26,153 nucleotides of DNA, taken from positions 1-26,153 of the forward strand of contig CAJVZA010000021.1 in assembly GCA_913009315.1 (NCBI GenBank), in the 5' to 3' direction. The position numbers and the translations under genes are program-made. The notes below the pieces were generated by a model. It was not told where the DNA came from and did no database searches. It worked only from the letters and a program-made list of their open reading frames with translations. The DNA comes from an uncultured Hippea sp. (GTDB taxonomy: Bacteria; Campylobacterota_A; Desulfurellia; JAADFJ01). Each line of letters opens with the position of its first letter. Within the stretch, counting starts at the first letter, position 1. Shown one piece after another: positions 14,469-21,519 of this stretch.

Positions 14469-15464
14469 TTATATTTGCTTCAATATACTTTTTAGTTCTT
14501 TTGCGGACTCTTTCGGAAGATATGGATTTATGAAAATAGCTGTAGCTTGCTCAAAACCTCCGGCGGTAGTCATTTTCGGCAGGATAGTTATATAAAATCT
14601 GAAAAAATTACCGGCATCATTATACCCTTTTGGAGGCTCGCTTAATGTTAGATTGAACGAAAAATCCTTAAATTTTCTATATAAGGCTGCCATTAGTTTT
14701 TTAAGTATTTTAGATAGTGATACAAGTTTGTTGCTGTCAAGCAGCGTTAATGATGCAATATCATCCTTAGGGATAATCATAATCTCAAAAGGCGTTTTCG
14801 ATGCATATGGACAGATCGCAGCAAAATCCGAAGTTTCTAATATAATTCTTTCATTTAAAGCAATCTCTTGTTCCACGAGATCACTAAAATATGACCTGCC
14901 GTTTTTTTCATAATACTCCTTCAATCGCTTGAATCGATTAGCTATCATTTTTGGAACAAAGGGTATAGCAATGATTTGTGTATGCTGGTGTGTCTGACTT
15001 GCGCCGCTATCTATACCGTTATTCTTAAACACTTGAATATATTTTATATTTCGATCTTTCGCTATATTGCTAAGTCGGTTAATAATTGCCGCAAAATAAA
15101 GCTCAAACTGCTTCAAGCTGTACTGATCCATTCGTTGGTTATGAATCGGTGTCTCAACAATTATTTCGGCATAGCCGTAACCGTTAATGACTTTGAAAAA
15201 TTGATTTTCACCGGTTTTAAAGACAGACTTGGAAACTGCCGCATACAAATTCGGAACAACTCTTATCTTCCACCCGGTCTGATCCTTTTTATTATTGTCC
15301 CGAACCGCATAAACTTCAGCAGGTGTCATTAATTCATTGCCCTCATCAAACGGACAACTTTTTTTGTCCGAAATCTTTTTTATAAAGAGATTTGAGCGTT
15401 CTTTTCTCTTCTCGGAAATTAATACATAAGATTCGTCAAGCAACGAATATCTAAACTCCTGCAA
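14469..15464 (-). CDS. Galactose-1-phosphate uridylyltransferase-like HIT-superfamily protein
   Basis: 331 aa, the usual GalT length, with two HIT-like halves. It opens FRYSLLDESYVLIS, as GalTs do, and keeps SGASQTHQHTQ (153-163) for the catalytic His-x-His; His161 should be the nucleophile, with Gln in place of the usual Pro between them. The N-terminal CPF-C zinc site is incomplete (CPFDEGNE; second Cys replaced by Asp). These changes place it outside classical GalT, so another hexose- or nucleotide-phosphate substrate (as in ADP-glucose phosphorylase relatives) is possible. It starts at TTG three bases after the namA stop, so it is probably coupled to that gene. Confidence 0.75.
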   Translation of the reverse strand: MQEFRYSLLDESYVLISEKRKERSNLFIKKISDKKSCPFDEGNELMTPAEVYAVRDNNKKDQTGWKIRVVPNLYAAVSKSVFKTGENQFFKVINGYGYAEIIVETPIHNQRMDQYSLKQFELYFAAIINRLSNIAKDRNIKYIQVFKNNGIDSGASQTHQHTQIIAIPFVPKMIANRFKRLKEYYEKNGRSYFSDLVEQEIALNERIILETSDFAAICPYASKTPFEIMIIPKDDIASLTLLDSNKLVSLSKILKKLMAALYRKFKDFSFNLTLSEPPKGYNDAGNFFRFYITILPKMTTAGGFEQATAIFINPYLPKESAKELKSILKQI

Positions 15465-15467
15465 TTT

Positions 15468-16469
15468 TCAGAATGCCCTTTGATATGATTCCGGATACAG
15501 TTTAATTCCATATTTATTTGCGGCATAAAGTGCCCAATACGGATTTCTCAACAGTTCTCTGCCTAAAAAAATCAGATCGGCCGACCCATCATGCAGTATC
15601 GCCTCTGCGTATTCATCTGTCGTTATTAAACCTACTGCCCCTGTCATAATATCAGCTTCTTTTCTTATTCTTCTTGAAAATGCTACCTGATATCCGGGAT
15701 ATGTTGCGGGTAATTTTGGAGTAAGACCACCCGAGCTTACATCTATTAAATCAGCTCCCGCTTTTTTGGCAAGTTTGGCGGTTGTTACCGTTTCTTCAAT
15801 ATGATTCCCCTCTTTTTCGTATTCATCGGCAGATACGCGTACAAATAGAGGGCCGCCCCAAAATTTTCTTATCTTTTTCAATAGTTCGCTTAAGAATCGG
15901 TTTCTATTTTCAAAGTTACCGCCATATTGGTCGTTCCGTCTGTTTGTTAAGGGAGACAGCATTTCATTGATAAAATAGCCATGTGCAGCGTGTATCTCTA
16001 TGACATCGACTCCGGCGGCAATTGCCCGTTTACCGGCAGCCGCAAATTGATCCATGATTTGACCAATCTCGTCGGTTGCTGCTTCTTTGGGCGTTCTGTG
16101 TTTATTGCTATAGCTGATTGCCGATGGTGCAATCGGTTCTCCTTCTGCTTCCGATTTTCTTCCTGCATGTCCAAGTTGAACCCCGATCTTTGATCCGCAT
16201 TGATGAACCGCATCAATCAGTTGTCTGAAATCATCGACCTGACTATCATTCCACAAGCCTAAATCGTTATCAGAAATACGCCCGACAGGGCTGACAGCCG
16301 TTACTTCAGGGATAATCAGTCCTACTCCTCCGATTGCTCTTGTCGCATAATGATTAATATGCCGGTTGGTAACCTTGCCGTCGCCGCCGGCCATGTACAT
16401 ACACATCGGACTCATAACTACTCTGTTTTTAAGTTTAAGCCCCTTTGTTTTCAGTTCATCAAAAAGCAT
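15468..16469 (-). CDS. namA: Old yellow enzyme family NAD(P)H:flavin oxidoreductase, YqjM/NamA type
   Basis: 333 aa FMN-binding TIM barrel, matching YqjM (NamA) length. Thermophilic-like OYE markers are present: SPMCMY with Cys23 and Tyr25 (counterparts of YqjM Cys26/Tyr28), the substrate-anion pair H160 and H163 in IHAAHGYFINEMLSPL, and NDQYGGNFENRNRFL. It reduces activated C=C bonds using NAD(P)H in the cytosol; the natural substrate is unknown. A strong AAGGAGGAG precedes the ATG by a few bases. It is the first gene of a two-gene minus-strand unit with the GalT-like gene. The intergenic space towards the divergent flavoprotein gene holds a family B element. Confidence 0.9.
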   Translation of the reverse strand: MLFDELKTKGLKLKNRVVMSPMCMYMAGGDGKVTNRHINHYATRAIGGVGLIIPEVTAVSPVGRISDNDLGLWNDSQVDDFRQLIDAVHQCGSKIGVQLGHAGRKSEAEGEPIAPSAISYSNKHRTPKEAATDEIGQIMDQFAAAGKRAIAAGVDVIEIHAAHGYFINEMLSPLTNRRNDQYGGNFENRNRFLSELLKKIRKFWGGPLFVRVSADEYEKEGNHIEETVTTAKLAKKAGADLIDVSSGGLTPKLPATYPGYQVAFSRRIRKEADIMTGAVGLITTDEYAEAILHDGSADLIFLGRELLRNPYWALYAANKYGIKLYPESYQRAF

Positions 16470-16555
16470 AGCTCCTCCTTTATTAAGATAATATAAGTTA
16501 TTGATATCTCTTAATTTAATTGAAAAAAACCGATTTTCAACAATATTATATATTA

Positions 16556-16693
16556 GGGCATTTTCATTAATCCATGAACATAAACACCTAATTAACCTCT
16601 CCTTTGGTAATCCCCTGCAGCAATCTGCAATTTGCGACTTACCGACGGACTTGGACTCTCAGTTTGAAATGCAAAGGATTAATAGAAATACCC
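16556..16693 (+). repeat. Family B MITE-like element in a divergent intergenic region
   Basis: 138 bp from GGGCATTTTCATTAATCC to GGATTAATAGAAATACCC, imperfect inverted ends, each flanked by TA (16554-16555, 16694-16695) as expected for a TA target duplication. The right half (CTGCAATTTGCGACTT, then ACTTGGACTCTCAGTTTGAAA) aligns with the nested element at 14251-14413. It ends about 25 bp before the ATG of the flavoprotein and may carry or disturb that gene's promoter. Confidence 0.75.
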
Positions 16694-16718
16694 TATAAAT
16701 AAAACAGCAGGAGGTAAA

Positions 16719-18026
16719 ATGAAATACTTGATTATCGGCGCAGATGCGGCAGGACTTTCAGCGGCAAATAGAATTAGAAGCAAGACTGATGGAAAAATTA
16801 CCGTTATGGAAAAAGGAAGATTCATCTCTTATGCGGCATGCGGTATGCCGTATTTTATCGGAAATGAAATTGATAATTATGAGGCTTTGCTGGGAAGATC
16901 GGTCGAATATTTCAAAAAGAAAAATATTGACATACTCACTGAAACTGAAGCAGTAAAAATTGACCGGCTTAATAAAATTGTTTTTTGTCGAGGAAAAACA
17001 GATAAAATTGCTTATGATAAACTTTTGATAGCAACAGGCGCGGAGCCGTTTGTTCCGCAGATTTCAATCAGTTCAGAAAAGGTTTTCACACTTAAAACAA
17101 TTGACGACTCTATAAAAATTAAAAATTTTATCAAGAAAAATGCCCCAAAAAAAGTAACAATCATAGGGGCAGGCGCTATCGGAATTGAGATGGCTGAACA
17201 GTTTAACCGGATTGGATTGTCCGTCCTTATGATTGAGCGGCTTCCGCAAATTTTGCCGATTATCGACAGCGATATGGCAGAGACGATTCAAAACTATCTG
17301 ACAGAAATCGGAATAAGAATAAGAACCGAAACTTCGCTTCAGACAATCGAAGAATCAAAAAATATCAAGATAGTAACCGACAACGGGGAATTTGATACGG
17401 ATTTTGTTCTTCTTTCAGTCGGTGTAAAACCTTGCAGCAATTTGGCAAAATCATCCGGAATTAAACTTGGTTACAAAGGTGCAATAGCGGTTGACAGAAG
17501 CATGAAGACATCTGATGATGCAATTTATGCAGCCGGAGATTGCGCAGAAACCTATCACAAGTTGCTTGGAAACCGTTTTATTCCTCTTGGAACAACAGCA
17601 AACAAGCAGGGAAGGATTGCAGGCCTCGCAATGACCGGCATTGATGTCAAATTTGCAGGTGTGGTTGGAACTGCAATACTAAGATGCTTTGATATGGGCG
17701 TTGCAAGAAGCGGCATTGGAGTTGATCAAGCAGCACTGGAAAATATACCGGTTGCATCGGTAACAATAAAATCGGAAAGCAAAGCCCACTACTATCCGAC
17801 AACAAAAAAAGTGACTTTAAGAATCATATTTAAATCTGATGGAACAGTTGTGGGAGCGGAAATTATCGGAGGAGGAGTCGAGAGAATAAATCCGCTGGCA
17901 ATGGCAATAGCCCATTCGATGAAATTGGATGAACTATATAAACAGGATTTTGCCTACTCTCCTCCTTATTCGCCGGTGTGGGATCCTATTCTCGTTGCAG
18001 CTTATGAGGGAATGAAAAAGCTTTAA
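16719..18026 (+). CDS. CoA-disulfide reductase-like FAD/NAD(P) oxidoreductase
   Basis: 435 aa, the length of single-domain CoA-disulfide reductases and NADH oxidases. FAD-binding GADAAGLSAA (7-16), a single redox cysteine in SYAACGMPY (Cys41, equivalent to S. aureus CoADR Cys43), the NAD(P)-binding GAGAIGIEMAE near 149-159, the second FAD contact YAAGDCAE near 271-278 and the C-terminal dimerisation domain are all present. There is no C-terminal rhodanese domain. Members reduce CoA disulfides, polysulfide or O2; in an anaerobe, thiol homeostasis, peroxide/oxygen defence or sulfur reduction are options the sequence cannot separate. GCAGGAGG precedes the ATG. The stop TAA is also the target-site copy flanking a small family A element. 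Confidence 0.85.
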   Translation: MKYLIIGADAAGLSAANRIRSKTDGKITVMEKGRFISYAACGMPYFIGNEIDNYEALLGRSVEYFKKKNIDILTETEAVKIDRLNKIVFCRGKTDKIAYDKLLIATGAEPFVPQISISSEKVFTLKTIDDSIKIKNFIKKNAPKKVTIIGAGAIGIEMAEQFNRIGLSVLMIERLPQILPIIDSDMAETIQNYLTEIGIRIRTETSLQTIEESKNIKIVTDNGEFDTDFVLLSVGVKPCSNLAKSSGIKLGYKGAIAVDRSMKTSDDAIYAAGDCAETYHKLLGNRFIPLGTTANKQGRIAGLAMTGIDVKFAGVVGTAILRCFDMGVARSGIGVDQAALENIPVASVTIKSESKAHYYPTTKKVTLRIIFKSDGTVVGAEIIGGGVERINPLAMAIAHSMKLDELYKQDFAYSPPYSPVWDPILVAAYEGMKKL

Positions 18027-18076
18027 TATGCCGCCGTACAATAAACAGATTCACCGCTTATTGTACGGTAGTCTCA
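18027..18076. repeat. Minimal family A element forming a hairpin between convergent genes
   Basis: Only the two ends of family A remain. An 11-bp perfect stem CCGTACAATAA (18034-18044) and its complement (18058-18068) enclose a 13-nt loop, with GTCTCA at the right end. TAA flanks both sides (18024-18026, which is the upstream gene's stop codon, and 18077-18079). It lies between converging genes, and a T run at 18081-18085 follows on the + strand, so it may act as a weak terminator. Confidence 0.7.
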
Positions 18077-18105
18077 TAAATTTTTGGTCTATCTTTAGAA
18101 CACTT

Positions 18106-20463
18106 CTATTTGTACCGCTGTTTCAGAATAGCTCTGCAAAGTTTAGCTGCCGTTACCATATTTTTTAAAGACGGTATGACATCACGCCATTGTCTCGTCT
18201 TGAGACCGCAATCCGGATTGACCCAAAGAAGTTTTATCGGCACAACATTTGACGCCTTTTTAATAAGATCTGCTATCTCGCTTACGCTTGGTATTCTCGG
18301 GGAATGAACATCATAAACACCGGGGCCTATCTCATTAGGATATTTAAAACTTCTAAATGAGTCCAATAGTTCCATATTTGATCGTGACGCCTCTATGGAT
18401 ATAACATCTGCGTCCATATCCGCTATAAATTTTATAATATCATTAAATTCGCTGTAGCACATATGAGTGTGAATCTGGGTAGCATCAGTCACACCATTAG
18501 CGGCAAGTTTAAAACTGCCTACAGCCGACTTAAGGTACTTGCTCCATTGATTTTTCCTCAACGGTAAGCCTTCCCGTAATGCCGGTTCATCTATCTGAAT
18601 CATCTTTATTCCGGCCTTTTCCAGATCCAGCACCTCGTCTCGAATTGCCAGTGCAATTTGAGCAGCAGTTTGATCCAGAGGCTGGTCGTTGCGCACAAAG
18701 CTCCACTGCAGCATTGTGTTCGGGCCGGTCAGCATTCCTTTGACGGGTTTGTCGGTCAGGGATTGAGCATATTCAGCCCATTTTACCGTCATTCGACATT
18801 TTCTTGAAATATCTCCATAAATGATAGGCGGTTTAACGCATCTGGTGCCGTAACTTCTAACCCATCCATTTTGAGTAAAAATAAAACCGTTTAGTTTATC
18901 GCTGAAATATTCAACCATGTCGCCCCGTTCGGGTTCACCATGAACAAACACGTCAAGTCCTATCTCTTTCTGAATCGAGATAATATATTTTATTTTATCT
19001 TTTATAAAATTCTCATATTCTTCTTTATCTATATCACCCTTTTTAAAATCGTGTCTAACTTTTCTTATTTCTTTAGTTTGAGGAAAAGATCCTATGGTAG
19101 TAGTGGGCAGTTCGGGAAGATTAAATATCTGACGTTGTTTTTCAGCTCTGACGGCATACGGTGATTTTCTGCGCAAATCCTTATCAGCAATACTGCTACA
19201 TCTGTCTCTCACGATTTGATTATTCACTGAAAAATGGTCTTTTCCGGATTTAATTGCCGCTCTATTGCGTTTTATAAGTCTATCTACATTCTCGTCAGTG
19301 CTGTCATTCAATATTTTAGATAATATGGATAGTTCGCTTGCCTTTTCTCTTGCAAATGAAAGTCGATTTCTTATTTTACCATCCATCTGATTTTCATATT
19401 TCACGCTTACCGGAACATACTCCAACGAAGAAGATGTGCTTATCATAATATTGTCCTTTCCGATAATAGAAGCAGTATCCGATAACAATTCTTTTGATGC
19501 CTCAAGATCATTTATCCATATATTCTGCCCGTCAACTATACCTATTGAGAGCATTTTACCCTTTCCTTTTATAGCATCGGCCGCCTCTTTAATCTCATTT
19601 GGTGCAGCCACCGCGTCAATATGAACAGCATCAATCGGCAAATTTGTAAAAGTTTCCAGATTGTCTCTTAAATCTCCAAAATAGTTCGCAACCATAATTT
19701 TAGATTTTGAAACTTTACCAAGAATATCATATGCATACTCCAATTTATTGCAAATATTATCAGATAGATCCAGCGAAAAAACCGGTTCGTCAAGCTGTAT
19801 CCATTCAGCACCGAGCTCACCCAATCGTTTAATGACTGCCGCATAAACCGGAACAATTTTATCCAGAAGCCGTAAAATATCGAACGACTCGTTAGAATAA
19901 TTTTTGCTTAACATAAGATAGGTAACCGGACCCACCAAAACAGGCTTTATAAGAATACCGATCTCGCGTGCCTGCATAAATTCATCAAATATTTTGTTAG
20001 ACGATAGCCGGAAATTTGTATTTTTATCAAGTTCAGGAACAATGTAGTGATAGTTTGTGTTGAACCATTTTGTCATCTCGCATGGCTTTATGTCAGGTTT
20101 TCCTGTCATGCTTTTTCCTCTTGCCATCCTAAAATACAGGTCAAGGTCAATCATTGTTCCATTCCGGTCGAATCGATCGGGAATTGCCCCCAACATACAG
20201 CTCATATCGAGCATGCGGTCATACAGAGTAAAATCGTTGCCTGGAATCAGATCTATACCTATTTTCTTAAGCATTTTCCAATTTTTATTTTTAATGTCGC
20301 TGGCAGCAGTCAGCAATGCATTTTCAGTGAGCCCGCCGTACCAAAAAGATTCAATGGCCTTCTTCAGCTCTCTCTTATCCCCAATTCCGGGATAACCTAA
20401 AACATTAGTAATAATTTTACCTTTCGTGTCAGTACTATTATCTGACAGTGCATTTATGTACAT
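18106..20463 (-). CDS. metE: Cobalamin-independent methionine synthase
   Basis: 785 aa, full length for MetE, with two barrels. The N-terminal half starts VLGYPGIGDKRELKKA and has WIQLDEPVF. The C-terminal catalytic half starts near TTTIGSFPQT and has VHGEPERGDMVEYF, MIQIDEPALREG, and the zinc ligands His and Cys in IHTHMCYSEF, Glu in SIEASRS and the last Cys in VNPDCGLKTR. It transfers a methyl group from methyl-tetrahydropteroyl-triglutamate to homocysteine without B12. GGAG precedes the ATG, and the start overlaps the nrdG end by 26 bp. It is the last gene of a unit headed by a cobalamin riboswitch, the classic way metE is silenced when B12 is plentiful and MetH can work. Confidence 0.95.
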   Translation of the reverse strand: MYINALSDNSTDTKGKIITNVLGYPGIGDKRELKKAIESFWYGGLTENALLTAASDIKNKNWKMLKKIGIDLIPGNDFTLYDRMLDMSCMLGAIPDRFDRNGTMIDLDLYFRMARGKSMTGKPDIKPCEMTKWFNTNYHYIVPELDKNTNFRLSSNKIFDEFMQAREIGILIKPVLVGPVTYLMLSKNYSNESFDILRLLDKIVPVYAAVIKRLGELGAEWIQLDEPVFSLDLSDNICNKLEYAYDILGKVSKSKIMVANYFGDLRDNLETFTNLPIDAVHIDAVAAPNEIKEAADAIKGKGKMLSIGIVDGQNIWINDLEASKELLSDTASIIGKDNIMISTSSSLEYVPVSVKYENQMDGKIRNRLSFAREKASELSILSKILNDSTDENVDRLIKRNRAAIKSGKDHFSVNNQIVRDRCSSIADKDLRRKSPYAVRAEKQRQIFNLPELPTTTIGSFPQTKEIRKVRHDFKKGDIDKEEYENFIKDKIKYIISIQKEIGLDVFVHGEPERGDMVEYFSDKLNGFIFTQNGWVRSYGTRCVKPPIIYGDISRKCRMTVKWAEYAQSLTDKPVKGMLTGPNTMLQWSFVRNDQPLDQTAAQIALAIRDEVLDLEKAGIKMIQIDEPALREGLPLRKNQWSKYLKSAVGSFKLAANGVTDATQIHTHMCYSEFNDIIKFIADMDADVISIEASRSNMELLDSFRSFKYPNEIGPGVYDVHSPRIPSVSEIADLIKKASNVVPIKLLWVNPDCGLKTRQWRDVIPSLKNMVTAAKLCRAILKQRYK

Positions 20464-21121
20464 AATTTTTCTCCAATTCTACAGCTATCCTTTTCAATTC
20501 AGATTCCTGATAGCTGTTTTCGTTAATAAACAGCGGATCCAAAGTCTTTGTTGGAACAAACCTTTGCAAATACCAGATAGCAGCTCCAGATATTGTCTTT
20601 CCTATTTTTAGAATATCATCTTCAGACAGAAGCGATTTTACAACGGTTGTTCTGAATTCATAATTTACAGCTGATGAGATAATAATCTTTATACTCTTTT
20701 CTACCAGCATACTGCAATCGCCGCCAACCAGCTCGTTATATCGGTTAAGAGGCGTTTTTATATCCACTGCCGCATAATCAATCAATCTATCTTCGATCAG
20801 TTTTTCTAACATATCGGGATTACCGCCATTCGTATCCAGCTTTACCAAAAAACCAATTTTCTTAATCTCGGCTATAAACTTCGGCAGATCTTTTTGAATG
20901 GTCGGCTCACCCCCCGTAATTGAAACGGCGGTCAGTTTTCCTGTTCGTTGTTTTAAAAAGCTCAAGATTTTCTCTTCCGGAATAACAGGCGAGGTCATAT
21001 TTACCAGCTCCGGATTATGGCAGTACGGACATCTAAAATTGCATCCGGAACCAAAAACTATCGCTGAGATTTCACCCGGATAGTCGATTAGTGAAAATTT
21101 TTGAAACCCGCCTATTAACAT
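20438..21121 (-). CDS. nrdG: Anaerobic ribonucleotide reductase activating protein (radical SAM)
   Basis: 227 aa. The radical-SAM cluster motif CNFRCPYC (Cys27, Cys31, Cys34) is followed by the SAM-binding SITGGEPT and the LDTNGGNP segment. The start, GGFQKFSLIDYPGEISAIVF, is typical of the NrdG-type activases found with bacterial and archaeal NrdD. It cleaves SAM to place a glycyl radical on the reductase. Here the target glycine is in a separate small protein (21162-21335), whose gene ends 40 bp upstream. It overlaps metE by 26 bp, so the two are co-translated. Confidence 0.9.
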   Translation of the reverse strand: MLIGGFQKFSLIDYPGEISAIVFGSGCNFRCPYCHNPELVNMTSPVIPEEKILSFLKQRTGKLTAVSITGGEPTIQKDLPKFIAEIKKIGFLVKLDTNGGNPDMLEKLIEDRLIDYAAVDIKTPLNRYNELVGGDCSMLVEKSIKIIISSAVNYEFRTTVVKSLLSEDDILKIGKTISGAAIWYLQRFVPTKTLDPLFINENSYQESELKRIAVELEKNYVHKCTVR

Positions 21122-21161
21122 TATAAATACATGACCTCTATGACAATTGCAGTTTTCTTAA

Positions 21162-21335
21162 TTATTTCGCAAGATCAAAAGTTTTTCTCCTGTGAAATTC
21201 CTCTTTTTTGCCGATATTCCACTGACTGACCGGTCGAAGATACCCCACTACCCTTGAATAAACTTCGCATTTTACGCCTTTTATGTTACATTTTTCATTT
21301 TCCAATTCGCTAATTTCTGCATTAATATCTTTCAT
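21162..21335 (-). CDS. Separate glycyl-radical domain of class III ribonucleotide reductase (57 aa)
   Basis: 57 aa, too short for many gene finders. After a helical, charged start (MKDINAEISELENEK) it reads CEVYSRVVGYLRPVSQWN, then GKKEEFHRRKTF. This is the C-terminal NrdD motif, with RVVGY carrying the radical glycine (Gly31). The large nrdD protein encoded upstream ends without this motif, so this small protein must supply it. AGGAG lies eight to ten bases before the ATG, so it can be translated on its own. A family B element occupies most of the 184-bp gap to nrdD. Whether the split is ancestral or caused by that insertion is open. A functional reductase would need the two polypeptides to assemble. 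Confidence 0.85.
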   Translation of the reverse strand: MKDINAEISELENEKCNIKGVKCEVYSRVVGYLRPVSQWNIGKKEEFHRRKTFDLAK

Positions 21336-21357
21336 TTCTGTATCTCCTGTATGTATG

Positions 21358-21508
21358 ATATCTCTATTAATTCCAAACGTTCAAATTGAAAATCCTAATC
21401 CGTCGGCAGGGTGTAAACCCTGGCAGCAGCCCTGCGATTCTACCAGGATTTACAACGCAGAAGGAACCGGTTTGAGGCTGAGAATCGTTCATGAATTAAT
21501 ATAGTCAC
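21358..21508 (-). repeat. Family B MITE-like element between the two nrdD genes
   Basis: About 151 bp from TATCTCTATTAATTCC to GAATTAATATAGTCACC. The left end with CAAACGTTCAAATTGAAAATCC is nearly the complement of the family B end at 10214-10256. The interior holds a GGCAGGGTGTAAACCCTGGCAG hairpin-like sequence. It starts 11 bp downstream of the nrdD stop and ends 22 bp before the small gene's ATG. Confidence 0.7.
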
Positions 21509-21519
21509 CGTTTGTATTG

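Noticed and set aside
21283-21504. Open frame on the + strand across the nrdD gap.
   Set aside because: It runs antisense to the 57-aa glycyl-radical gene and through a family B element, with no protein-like sequence.
10174-21508. Recurring GAATTAATAGAG-type motifs as a dispersed CRISPR-like or regulatory repeat.
   Set aside because: The copies are far apart, have paired inverted ends with related interiors and no regular spacers, so they are MITE-like elements.
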